A stretch of 64,000 bases of DNA from Streptomyces hawaiiensis (GTDB lineage Bacteria; Actinomycetota; Actinomycetes; Streptomycetales; Streptomycetaceae). This document shows positions 22,446 through 34,572 of the stretch, piece after piece. The number at the start of each line of letters is the position of its first letter. Position 1 is the stretch's first letter. The DNA lies in contig NZ_CP021978.1 of assembly GCF_004803895.1 (NCBI RefSeq), positions 5,208,001 through 5,272,000 on the forward strand, written 5' to 3'. Made by a program: the position numbers and the translations under genes. The notes under the pieces were generated by a model. It was not told the origin of the DNA, made no database searches, and saw only the letters and a program-made list of their open reading frames with translations.

Positions 22446-23273
22446 ATGAAGACATCCATACCTGCTGCCGGGCTGTGCGCTCTGCTTCTCGCCGCCGGTG
22501 CGGTCGGCTGCGGTTCCGAGCAGTCGCCGGAGATGACGCCCGCGGCGGCCGTCGCCAAGGCGGCGAAGAACACGGAGGACATCACGTCCCTCCAGTACCG
22601 CATGAAGGGCTCGGTCCCGGAGTCGGGCCGCGTCGAGGGCGAGGCGTCCATGCGCCTGAAGCCCACGGTCGCCATGAGCATGAAGATGAAGGCGCCCGAC
22701 CAGGGCGCCGGCGAGACCATGGAGATCCGTCTCGTCGACAAGGCCATGTACCTCGGTGGGGGAGCCGAGATGGCCAAGGAGATGGACGGCAAGCGCTGGC
22801 TGAAGTTCGATCTGTCCGGGTCCGACGCGGCCAAGGACCTGGACCAGATGGGGTCCACGAGTCAGGCCGAGCAGAACCCGGCGGCCGAGTCCACCTTCCT
22901 CACGGGCGCCAAGGACGTGAAGAAGGTCGGCAGCGAGAAGGTCGACGGCGTCGAGACCACCCACTACACGGGCACGGTCACCCTCGCCGACCTGCGCGCT
23001 TCGCTCAAGGACGACAAGGCGGAGACGCGCAAGCAGCGTGAGAAGAGCATCAAGCAGTACGAGAAGCTCGGCGTCGACAAGTTCACGATGGACATGTGGG
23101 TCGACGGCGAGGACCACACCAAGCAGTTCCGCATGAAGGGCCAGGCCGACAAGGGCCCGCTCGACATGACCATCACCTTCCTCGACTACAACAAGCCGGT
23201 CACCGTCACGGCCCCGCCGGCCAAGGACGTCGCGGACCTGGGTGAGATGTTCAAGGAGCTGGAGCAGGGCTGA
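22446..23273 (+). CDS. secreted lipoprotein, LppX/LolA-like, second of a pair
   Basis: 275 aa. The signal peptide (residues 1-21) ends at lipobox AVGC. Mature features: TSLQYRMKGSVPESGRVEGE, MYLGGGAEMAKEMDGKRW, SEKVDGVETTHYTGTVTLAD and MDMWVDGEDHTKQFRMK. Together they describe a beta-sheet lipid-carrier-like domain, as in mycobacterial LppX. It has an unusual Lys/Gln/Glu-rich insertion (KAETRKQREKSIKQYEKLGV). The pair lies directly upstream of the L10 leader. Confidence 0.82.
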   Translation: MKTSIPAAGLCALLLAAGAVGCGSEQSPEMTPAAAVAKAAKNTEDITSLQYRMKGSVPESGRVEGEASMRLKPTVAMSMKMKAPDQGAGETMEIRLVDKAMYLGGGAEMAKEMDGKRWLKFDLSGSDAAKDLDQMGSTSQAEQNPAAESTFLTGAKDVKKVGSEKVDGVETTHYTGTVTLADLRASLKDDKAETRKQREKSIKQYEKLGVDKFTMDMWVDGEDHTKQFRMKGQADKGPLDMTITFLDYNKPVTVTAPPAKDVADLGEMFKELEQG

Positions 23274-23329
23274 ACCGCCACGCTCTGATCAGCCGTACGG
23301 GCGGATTTGCTTGAGGGCGATCCGTTCCC

Positions 23330-23524
23330 GTACTCTCCTGAAGAAGCCAAAGACCGCTGGTCGTTACCGCGCGCTCATCAGAGGGCGCGGTGGCCGAAGG
23401 ATCCGCTGAACGGCGGACGACCCGCGCAGGTGACACTGGAGAAGCTCCCGGAGTCCACCGCCTCGTGCGTGTGTGAAACCGGTCGAGCTACGCCCCGTGC
23501 GCTTGCGCCGGGGCGTTTCGTTTT
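23330..23524 (+). promoter_or_regulatory. L10-type leader with attenuator hairpin before rplJ
   Basis: The 308-bp gap before rplJ holds a structured leader. Near its end ACGCCCCG (23490-23497) pairs with CGGGGCGT (23509-23516), followed by TTCGTTTT: an intrinsic terminator or attenuator 60 bp before the rplJ start. In many bacteria L10(L12)4 binds such a leader and represses rplJL. The upstream boundary of the leader is approximate. Confidence 0.65.
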
Positions 23525-23581
23525 CCCCAGTCCTCCTTCGGGTCCGCGCGGTCCGAATCACCCGGAAGGAGGCCGAGGCTC

Positions 23582-24112
23582 ATGGCGAGGCCTGACAAGG
23601 TCGATGCCGTCGAGGAGATGCGGGACAAGTTCCGCAACTCCAACGCTGCCGTCGTTACCGCGTACACCGGTCTCACCGTTGCGCAGCTCCAGCAGCTGCG
23701 TCGTTCACTCGGTGAGAACGCTCAGTACCGTGTGGCGAAGAACACGCTGACCAAGATTGCGGCCAACGAGGCCGGGATCACGACGCTGGACGACCTCTTT
23801 GCGGGTTCGTCGGCCGTCGCCTTCGTGACCGGTGACCCGGTCGAGGCGGCGAAGGGTCTCCGTGACTTCGCCAAGGACAACCCCGCCCTCGTCATCAAGG
23901 GCGGCGTCCTTGACGGCAAGGCGATGTCCGCCGATGAGATCAAGAAGCTTGCGGACCTCGAGTCCCGCGAGGTTCTGCTCTCCAAGCTGGCGGGTGCCTT
24001 CAAGGGCAAGCAGTCCCAGGCTGCTCAGCTCTTCCAGGCGCTTCCCTCGAAGCTCGTCCGCACCGTGGACGCGCTCCGTGCCAAGCAGGACGAGCAGGGC
24101 GGTGCCGAGTAA
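23582..24112 (+). CDS. rplJ: 50S ribosomal protein L10 (uL10)
   Basis: 176 aa, with GGAAGGAGG before the ATG. L10 is the base of the L7/L12 stalk. Conserved N-terminal features (VTAYTGLTVAQLQQLRRSL, YRVAKNTLTKIA) and the C-terminal helix for L12 dimers are present. It is 114 bp upstream of rplL. The leader hairpin upstream fits feedback control. Confidence 0.98.
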   Translation: MARPDKVDAVEEMRDKFRNSNAAVVTAYTGLTVAQLQQLRRSLGENAQYRVAKNTLTKIAANEAGITTLDDLFAGSSAVAFVTGDPVEAAKGLRDFAKDNPALVIKGGVLDGKAMSADEIKKLADLESREVLLSKLAGAFKGKQSQAAQLFQALPSKLVRTVDALRAKQDEQGGAE

Positions 24113-24226
24113 CTCGGCTCGCATCCCGGCCGCCGCTGCCTGAACGCGGCGACCGTAGCGGGCCAAACGTACGCCCGCCTCACATGTACATCCGGCACCT
24201 GCCGATTTAGTGGAAGGACCGCCATC

Positions 24227-24610
24227 ATGGCGAAGCTCAGCCAGGAAGACCTGCTCGCGCAGTTCGAGGAGATGACCCTCATCGAGCTCTCCGAGTTCGT
24301 GAAGGCGTTCGAGGACAAGTTCGACGTCACCGCCGCCGCCGCGGTCGCCGTCGCGGGCCCCGCCGCCCCCGGCGCCCCGGTCGAGGCCGAGGCCGAGCAG
24401 GACGAGTTCGACGTCATCCTCACCGGTGCCGGCGACAAGAAGATCCAGGTCATCAAGGTCGTGCGTGAGCTGACCTCCCTGGGTCTGAAGGAGGCCAAGG
24501 ACCTCGTGGACGGCGCCCCGAAGCCCGTTCTCGAGAAGGTCGCCAAGGACGCCGCCGAGAAGGCCGCCGAGTCCCTCAAGGGCGCCGGCGCCTCCGTCGA
24601 GGTCAAGTAA
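24227..24610 (+). CDS. rplL: 50S ribosomal protein L7/L12 (bL12)
   Basis: 127 aa. An N-terminal dimerisation region (residues 1-35), an Ala/Pro-rich hinge (AVAVAGPAAPGAPVEAEAEQ) and the C-terminal factor-binding domain with the conserved LTSLGLKEAKDLVDGAPKPV are present. It recruits EF-G and EF-Tu to the ribosome. A hairpin at 24671-24704 ends the unit. Confidence 0.98.
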   Translation: MAKLSQEDLLAQFEEMTLIELSEFVKAFEDKFDVTAAAAVAVAGPAAPGAPVEAEAEQDEFDVILTGAGDKKIQVIKVVRELTSLGLKEAKDLVDGAPKPVLEKVAKDAAEKAAESLKGAGASVEVK

Positions 24611-24670
24611 GACCCTCGGATCCGTCAGGATCCACGACACGTCCGGCTGGACGTGTAACGCGTAAGCGCG

Positions 24671-24704
24671 GAAGAGCGATCATCCATCCGGGTGGTCGCT
24701 CTTC
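24671..24704 (+). terminator. terminator after rplJL
   Basis: GAAGAGCGATCATCC (24671-24685) pairs with GGGTGGTCGCTCTTC (24690-24704), two G-U pairs and a short loop. It has no T-tract. Confidence 0.6.
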
Positions 24705-24971
24705 GGCGTTCTCGGGGGCCGGCCACGGTTGCCTTGAACCCTTTGTGACGGGGGGTATGGTGATCTTCGTCGTGTCTCCGGGCGGCTCCGGATCGGGCAG
24801 GGGGGCCTTGACGAACCGCACGCAGCGCGCAATTCTCAGGACGCGTCGTCAAGGGATCCGAATCCGAGGCATGGATCGGCGACGAAGAGGGCAGTATCAA
24901 CGTGCGTTGAGGGCAGCGCCGTGTCGCAGGAGTGGAACAACGAGGGTGAACACGGGTTTCACGACCCGCAC

Positions 24972-25000
24972 TGGACATCAGTGGGCCAAGTGGCTACACT
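24972..25000 (+). promoter_or_regulatory. rpoB promoter candidate in a 570-bp gap
   Basis: TGGACA (24972-24977) and TACACT (24995-25000) with a 17-bp spacer lie 180 bp before the rpoB start, giving an approximately 170-nt leader. A second weaker candidate, TTGAAC-N16-TATGGT, is at 24734-24761. No gene was seen in the gap 24611-25180. Confidence 0.7.
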
Positions 25001-25180
25001 GACCCTTTGCGCTGCCTGTTAGCTGTCCCCTGCCCGTCACCAGGGGTCTGCCCTCGCCCGAGCATCGACGACAAGATCCGTTGACCTGGCCTTTCGGCCG
25101 GACCGACGCAGCTTGTCTCCGTGTACGGGAGAGGGGCCGGTACGCGCGTAGTGAGTCCGAGCCCTCGGAAGGACCCCCTC

Positions 25181-28100
25181 TTGGCCGCCTCGCGCAACGC
25201 CTCGACCGCGAATACGAACAACGCCGCCAGCACTGCCCCGCTGCGCATCTCTTTTGCAAAGATCAAGGAGCCTCTTGAGGTTCCGAACCTGCTCGCGCTG
25301 CAGACCGAGAGCTTCGACTGGCTCCTCGGCAACACCGCCTGGCAGAGTCGGGTCGAGGAGGCTCTCGAGAACGGTCAGGACGTCCCCACCAAGTCCGGGC
25401 TCGAGGAGATCTTCGAGGAGATCTCCCCGATCGAGGACTTCAGCGGGTCGATGTCGCTGACCTTCCGCGACCACCGCTTCGAGCCGCCGAAGAACTCCAT
25501 CGACGAGTGCAAGGACCGCGACTTCACGTACGCGGCCCCGCTCTTCGTCACCGCCGAGTTCACCAACAACGAGACCGGCGAGATCAAGTCCCAGACGGTC
25601 TTCATGGGCGACTTCCCGCTCATGACCGGTAAGGGCACCTTCGTCATCAACGGCACCGAGCGTGTCGTGGTGTCGCAGCTCGTCCGTTCGCCCGGTGTCT
25701 ACTTCGACTCCTCCATCGACAAGACGTCCGACAAGGACATCTTCTCCGCGAAGATCATCCCGTCCCGGGGTGCCTGGCTGGAGATGGAGATCGACAAGCG
25801 CGACATGGTCGGTGTCCGCATCGACCGCAAGCGCAAGCAGTCCGTCACCGTCCTGCTCAAGGCTCTCGGCTGGACCACCGAGCAGATCCTCGAGGAGTTC
25901 GGCGAGTACGAGTCCATGCGCGCCACCCTGGAGAAGGACCACACCCAGGGCCAGGACGACGCGCTGCTCGACATCTACCGCAAGCTGCGTCCGGGTGAGC
26001 CCCCCACGCGTGAGGCCGCGCAGACGCTGCTCGAGAACCTCTACTTCAACCCCAAGCGCTACGACCTGGCCAAGGTCGGCCGTTACAAGGTCAACAAGAA
26101 GCTGGGCGCGGACGCTCCGCTGGACGCGGGCATCCTGACCGTCGAGGACATCATCTCGACGATCAAGTACCTGGTGAAGCTGCACGCGGGCGAGACCGAG
26201 ACGGTCGGCGACAGCGGTACGAACATCGTCGTCGAGACCGACGACATCGACCACTTCGGCAACCGTCGTCTGCGTAGCGTCGGCGAGCTCATCCAGAACC
26301 AGGTCCGTACGGGTCTGGCGCGTATGGAGCGTGTCGTCCGTGAGCGGATGACGACCCAGGACGTCGAGGCGATCACGCCGCAGACCCTGATCAACATCCG
26401 GCCGGTCGTCGCCTCCATCAAGGAGTTCTTCGGCACCAGCCAGCTGTCGCAGTTCATGGACCAGAACAACCCGCTCTCGGGTCTCACCCACAAGCGCCGT
26501 CTGTCGGCCCTTGGCCCGGGTGGTCTCTCCCGTGAGCGGGCCGGCTTCGAAGTCCGTGACGTGCACCCCTCGCACTACGGCCGCATGTGCCCGATCGAGA
26601 CCCCCGAAGGCCCGAACATCGGTCTGATCGGCTCGCTCGCCTCCTACGGCCGGGTCAACGCGTTCGGTTTCGTCGAGACCCCGTACCGCAAGGTCTTCGA
26701 GGGTCAGGTCACCGACGAGGTCGACTACCTGACCGCCGACGAGGAGGACCGCTTCGTCATCGCGCAGGCCAACGCGCCGCTGACGGACGACCTCCGCTTC
26801 GCCGAGGCACGAGTCCTGGTCCGCCGTAAGGGCGGCGAGGTCGACTACGTCACCGGCGAGGACGTGGACTACATGGACGTCTCGCCGCGCCAGATGGTGT
26901 CGGTCGCGACCGCCATGATCCCCTTCCTCGAGCACGACGACGCCAACCGTGCCCTCATGGGCGCGAACATGATGCGTCAGGCCGTGCCGCTGATTAAGTC
27001 CGAGTCCCCGCTCGTCGGCACCGGCATGGAGTACCGCTCCGCGGTCGACGCCGGCGACGTGGTCAAGGCCGAGAAGCCCGGTGTGGTCCAGGAGGTCTCC
27101 GCGGACTACATCACCACCGCCAACGACGACGGCACGTACATCACGTACCGCCTGGCCAAGTTCGCCCGCTCCAACCAGGGCACCTCGGTCAACCAGAAGG
27201 TCATCGTCAACGAGGGCGACCGGATCATCGAGGGCCAGGTCCTGGCCGACGGTCCGGCCACCCAGAACGGCGAGATGGCGCTGGGCAAGAACCTGCTCGT
27301 GGCGTTCATGCCGTGGGAGGGTCACAACTACGAGGACGCGATCATCCTGTCGCAGCGCCTCGTGCAGGACGACGTCCTCTCCTCGATCCACATCGAGGAG
27401 CACGAGGTCGACGCCCGTGACACCAAGCTCGGCCCCGAGGAGATCACCCGGGACATCCCGAACGTCTCCGAGGAGGTCCTCGCCGACCTCGACGAGCGCG
27501 GCATCATCCGTATCGGTGCCGAGGTCGTCGCCGGCGACATCCTCGTCGGCAAGGTCACGCCCAAGGGCGAGACCGAGCTGACGCCCGAGGAGCGCCTGCT
27601 GCGCGCGATCTTCGGTGAGAAGGCCCGTGAGGTCCGTGACACCTCGCTGAAGGTGCCGCACGGCGAGATCGGCAAGGTCATCGGCGTCCGCGTCTTCGAC
27701 CGCGAGGAGGGCGACGAGCTTCCCCCCGGTGTGAACCAGCTGGTGCGCGTCTACGTCGCGCAGAAGCGCAAGATCACCGACGGTGACAAGCTCGCCGGCC
27801 GTCACGGCAACAAGGGCGTCATCTCGAAGATCCTGCCGATCGAGGACATGCCGTTCCTGGAGGACGGCACCCCGGTCGACATCATCCTCAACCCGCTGGG
27901 TGTGCCGTCCCGAATGAACCCGGGACAGGTCCTGGAGATCCACCTCGGCTGGCTCGCCAGCCGCGGCTGGGACGTCTCCGGCCTCGCGGACGACTGGGCG
28001 CAGCGCCTGCAGGCCATCGAGGCCGACCAGGTCGCCCCCGGCACCAACGTCGCCACCCCTGTCTTCGACGGTGCGCGTGAGGACGAGCTGGCCGGTCTGC

Positions 28101-28666
28101 TGAACCACACCATCCCGAACCGCGACGGCGAGCGCATGGTGCTCCCGACCGGTAAGGCGCCGCTGTTCGACGGCCGCTCCGGCGAGCCGTTCCCCGAGCC
28201 GATCTCGGTCGGCTACATGTACATCCTCAAGCTGCACCACCTGGTCGACGACAAGCTGCACGCCCGGTCGACCGGTCCGTACTCGATGATCACCCAGCAG
28301 CCGCTGGGTGGTAAGGCCCAGTTCGGTGGCCAGCGCTTCGGTGAGATGGAGGTGTGGGCGCTGGAGGCTTACGGCGCCGCGTACGCCCTCCAGGAGCTGC
28401 TGACCATCAAGTCCGACGACGTCACCGGCCGCGTGAAGGTCTACGAGGCCATCGTCAAGGGCGAGAACATTCCCGAGCCCGGCATCCCCGAGTCCTTCAA
28501 GGTGCTCATCAAGGAGATGCAGTCCCTGTGCCTCAACGTGGAGGTGCTGTCCTCGGACGGCATGTCCATCGAGATGCGCGACACCGACGAGGACGTCTTC
28601 CGCGCTGCGGAGGAGCTTGGCATCGACCTGTCCCGGCGTGAGCCGAGCAGCGTCGAAGAGGTCTGA
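25181..28666 (+). CDS. rpoB: DNA-directed RNA polymerase subunit beta
   Basis: 1161 aa from a TTG at 25181 (LAASRNASTANTNNAAS), with GGAAGGA 6-8 bases upstream; the open frame begins 60 bases earlier without a family match. The rifampicin region (about residues 420-455: SQLSQFMDQNNPLSGLTHKR then RLSALGPGGL) is wild type at the Asp, His and Ser positions most often mutated to resistance. The C-terminal regions that bind beta-prime (GGKAQFGGQRFGEMEVWALE) are complete. It is 94 bp before rpoC, so the two are co-transcribed. Confidence 0.98.
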   Translation: MAASRNASTANTNNAASTAPLRISFAKIKEPLEVPNLLALQTESFDWLLGNTAWQSRVEEALENGQDVPTKSGLEEIFEEISPIEDFSGSMSLTFRDHRFEPPKNSIDECKDRDFTYAAPLFVTAEFTNNETGEIKSQTVFMGDFPLMTGKGTFVINGTERVVVSQLVRSPGVYFDSSIDKTSDKDIFSAKIIPSRGAWLEMEIDKRDMVGVRIDRKRKQSVTVLLKALGWTTEQILEEFGEYESMRATLEKDHTQGQDDALLDIYRKLRPGEPPTREAAQTLLENLYFNPKRYDLAKVGRYKVNKKLGADAPLDAGILTVEDIISTIKYLVKLHAGETETVGDSGTNIVVETDDIDHFGNRRLRSVGELIQNQVRTGLARMERVVRERMTTQDVEAITPQTLINIRPVVASIKEFFGTSQLSQFMDQNNPLSGLTHKRRLSALGPGGLSRERAGFEVRDVHPSHYGRMCPIETPEGPNIGLIGSLASYGRVNAFGFVETPYRKVFEGQVTDEVDYLTADEEDRFVIAQANAPLTDDLRFAEARVLVRRKGGEVDYVTGEDVDYMDVSPRQMVSVATAMIPFLEHDDANRALMGANMMRQAVPLIKSESPLVGTGMEYRSAVDAGDVVKAEKPGVVQEVSADYITTANDDGTYITYRLAKFARSNQGTSVNQKVIVNEGDRIIEGQVLADGPATQNGEMALGKNLLVAFMPWEGHNYEDAIILSQRLVQDDVLSSIHIEEHEVDARDTKLGPEEITRDIPNVSEEVLADLDERGIIRIGAEVVAGDILVGKVTPKGETELTPEERLLRAIFGEKAREVRDTSLKVPHGEIGKVIGVRVFDREEGDELPPGVNQLVRVYVAQKRKITDGDKLAGRHGNKGVISKILPIEDMPFLEDGTPVDIILNPLGVPSRMNPGQVLEIHLGWLASRGWDVSGLADDWAQRLQAIEADQVAPGTNVATPVFDGAREDELAGLLNHTIPNRDGERMVLPTGKAPLFDGRSGEPFPEPISVGYMYILKLHHLVDDKLHARSTGPYSMITQQPLGGKAQFGGQRFGEMEVWALEAYGAAYALQELLTIKSDDVTGRVKVYEAIVKGENIPEPGIPESFKVLIKEMQSLCLNVEVLSSDGMSIEMRDTDEDVFRAAEELGIDLSRREPSSVEEV

Positions 28667-28760
28667 CGGGAGTTCGGCGGCCTTCGCGATGAAGGCCGCC
28701 GGCCCCAGGACCCCCGTATCAGACCCCATGACTTACAACCCTGAGAGGGATTGACGCATA

Positions 28761-32660
<3,900 letters not shown>

Positions 32661-32677
32661 GCGAGTCGCTTGAGTCA

Positions 32678-32713
32678 CGAAGGGCGGTCACCCTGCGGGG
32701 TGGCCGCCCTTCG
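32678..32713 (+). terminator. terminator after rpoBC
   Basis: CGAAGGGCGGTCACC (32678-32692) pairs with GGTGGCCGCCCTTCG (32699-32713), with one G-U pair. GGCGTTT follows. Confidence 0.8.
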
Positions 32714-32849
32714 GCGTTTCACCGGGCGGTCGTTCAGGTGTCCGCCGGCCGTCCGGCCCGACACGCGGTGCCCTGTCGTGGACGCACCGGTGCCGGAACC
32801 TCCGCTTCGGCGCATGATGGAAGGACTCCGGCCCTCGGGGAGGTGCTCC

Positions 32850-33368
32850 GTGTCGCAGCCCTATCGGTCCTGGCAGCCCTGGCAGGGCTCCGGGGCCCCG
32901 TCGATGCTCGCGTCGCATGCGGACCGGGAGCGGGCCGTGGACGTGCTCAGAGCCGGGTACGGCGAGGGGCGGATGGAGCAGGACGAGTTCGAGAGGCGGG
33001 TAGGGCGGGCGTACGCGGCGCGGACCGTGGGAGAGCTGGCACTGCTCGTCGCGGATCTGCCGCAAGGGCCGCTGCCGCAGTCGGCCTCGGTCGTGCCCGT
33101 TCCGGCGACGTTCATGCCCGTGCCGCGGCCCCGGACCAACGGGAAGGCCGTCGCGGCCGGGGTGTGCGGGCTGCTGTGCGTGCCGACGATGGGGCTGACG
33201 GGGATTCCGGCGGTCGTGCTGGGGCATGTGGCCCGGGCCGAGATCCGCAGCCGGGGAGAGCTGGGGGACGGGCTCGCGCTGACCGGGCTCGTGCTCGGGT
33301 GGTTGTCCACGGCAGGCTGGGCACTCGTTCTGGTGTTGCTCACGGTGGTGTCCGTCGTAGCATCCTGA
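32850..33368 (+). CDS. DUF1707/DUF4190 membrane protein
   Basis: 172 aa from the GTG at 32850 with GGGGAGG upstream. Residues about 20-75 match DUF1707 (MLASHADRERAVDVLRAGYG, EFERRVGRAYAARTVGEL). The C-terminal part has two hydrophobic segments (KAVAAGVCGLLCVPTMGLTG and LTGLVLGWLSTAGWALVLVL) with LGHVARAEIRSRGE between them, the DUF4190 pattern. Such proteins are common in Streptomyces and of unknown function. It lies between rpoC and the rpsL promoter. Confidence 0.8.
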   Translation: MSQPYRSWQPWQGSGAPSMLASHADRERAVDVLRAGYGEGRMEQDEFERRVGRAYAARTVGELALLVADLPQGPLPQSASVVPVPATFMPVPRPRTNGKAVAAGVCGLLCVPTMGLTGIPAVVLGHVARAEIRSRGELGDGLALTGLVLGWLSTAGWALVLVLLTVVSVVAS

Positions 33369-33466
33369 AGGAGTGCATATCGGACACTCGCCACCGAATT
33401 GAAGATCGACAACGGCTCGGGGGCTTGACATGTCCCCCATGGCGATGCGGGCGATGCCCATTTGTT

Positions 33467-33495
33467 TTGACCGCAGCGAATGCGGTAGGTACGCT
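33467..33495 (+). promoter_or_regulatory. rpsL (str operon) promoter
   Basis: TTGACC (33467-33472) and TACGCT (33490-33495) with a 17-bp spacer lie 194 bp before the rpsL start codon. Confidence 0.75.
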
Positions 33496-33613
33496 CAGAC
33501 CTTGTGCCTGGGGTGTGCCCTGGCTCGCGTGTGTGCCATGAACCGCACGGCGAGCTGATGTCGGCCACCGTGATCCGCGCTCGTTTCTGCCTGGCGGCGG
33601 GATTCCGCGGATT

Positions 33614-33641
33614 CGACACACCCGACCGCGTGGGTCGGAGA
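33614..33641 (+). promoter_or_regulatory. leader hairpin motif shared with rpsJ
   Basis: The core CCCGACCGCGTGGGTCGGAG lies in the 5' UTR 47 nt before rpsL. CCGACC (33622-33627) pairs with GGTCGG (33633-33638) around a 5-nt loop. The 28-nt element matches 41426-41453 before rpsJ in 27 of 28 positions. It is likely a control site for both ribosomal operons. Confidence 0.7.
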
Positions 33642-33688
33642 TGTTCCAGGTTAGCTTCACCATTCGGCACACAGAAACCGGAGAAGTA

Positions 33689-34060
33689 GTGCCTACGATC
33701 CAGCAGCTGGTCCGGAAGGGCCGGCAGGACAAGGTCGAGAAGAACAAGACGCCCGCACTCGAGGGTTCGCCCCAGCGACGCGGCGTCTGCACGCGCGTGT
33801 TCACGACCACCCCGAAGAAGCCGAACTCGGCCCTGCGTAAGGTCGCGCGTGTGCGTCTGACCAGCGGGATCGAGGTCACCGCTTACATTCCGGGTGAGGG
33901 ACACAACCTGCAGGAGCACTCCATCGTGCTCGTGCGCGGCGGCCGTGTGAAGGACCTGCCGGGTGTTCGCTACAAGATCATCCGCGGCTCGCTCGACACC
34001 CAGGGTGTCAAGAACCGCAAGCAGGCCCGCAGCCGCTACGGCGCCAAGAAGGAGAAGTAA
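33689..34060 (+). CDS. rpsL: 30S ribosomal protein S12 (uS12)
   Basis: 123 aa from the GTG at 33689. S12 monitors decoding in the A site. Lys43 and Lys44 in TTTPKKPNSAL and Lys88/Pro91 in RGGRVKDLPG are wild type, that is, streptomycin-sensitive. The start is preceded by GGAGAAGTA. It is 2 bases before rpsG. Confidence 0.98.
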   Translation: MPTIQQLVRKGRQDKVEKNKTPALEGSPQRRGVCTRVFTTTPKKPNSALRKVARVRLTSGIEVTAYIPGEGHNLQEHSIVLVRGGRVKDLPGVRYKIIRGSLDTQGVKNRKQARSRYGAKKEK

Positions 34061-34062
34061 GA

Positions 34063-34533
34063 ATGCCTCGTAAGGGCCCCGCCCCGAAGCGCCCGGTCAT
34101 CATCGACCCGGTCTACGGTTCTCCTCTGGTGACCTCCCTCATCAACAAGGTGCTGCTGAACGGCAAGCGCTCCACCGCCGAGCGCATCGTCTACGGCGCC
34201 ATGGAGGGTCTGCGTGAGAAGACGGGCAACGACCCGATCATCACGCTGAAGCGCGCGCTGGAGAACATCAAGCCGACCCTCGAGGTCAAGTCCCGCCGTG
34301 TCGGTGGTGCGACGTACCAGGTTCCGATCGAGGTCAAGCCCGGTCGTGCCAACACGCTCGCGCTGCGCTGGCTGGTCGGTTACTCCCGCGCCCGTCGCGA
34401 GAAGACCATGACCGAGCGTCTGCTCAACGAGCTTCTCGACGCCTCCAACGGCCTCGGTGCCGCTGTGAAGAAGCGCGAGGACACCCACAAGATGGCCGAG
34501 TCCAACAAGGCCTTCGCGCACTACCGCTGGTAG
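34063..34533 (+). CDS. rpsG: 30S ribosomal protein S7 (uS7)
   Basis: 156 aa, ATG at 34063. S7 nucleates assembly of the 30S head and contacts E-site tRNA. Conserved RKGPAPKRP and KVLLNGKRSTAERIVYGAME are present. It lies 39 bp before fusA in the str operon. Confidence 0.98.
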   Translation: MPRKGPAPKRPVIIDPVYGSPLVTSLINKVLLNGKRSTAERIVYGAMEGLREKTGNDPIITLKRALENIKPTLEVKSRRVGGATYQVPIEVKPGRANTLALRWLVGYSRARREKTMTERLLNELLDASNGLGAAVKKREDTHKMAESNKAFAHYRW

Positions 34534-34572
34534 TCGCTACCCACATCGAGACCGAGAGAAGACTGAAGCCTT

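Larger units (their letters stand above)
33369..33688. promoter_or_regulatory. rpsL operon control region
   Basis: No gene is seen in this 320-bp gap. It holds the rpsL promoter (33467-33495) and a leader with the motif shared with rpsJ (33614-33641). Confidence 0.6.

Noticed and set aside
25037..28729. 1230-codon minus-strand open frame opposite rpoB
   Set aside because: It mirrors rpoB; Val/Asp/Leu-rich sequence is the usual antisense artefact of GC-rich codon use. The same applies to the 1319-codon frame opposite rpoC (28719-32678).
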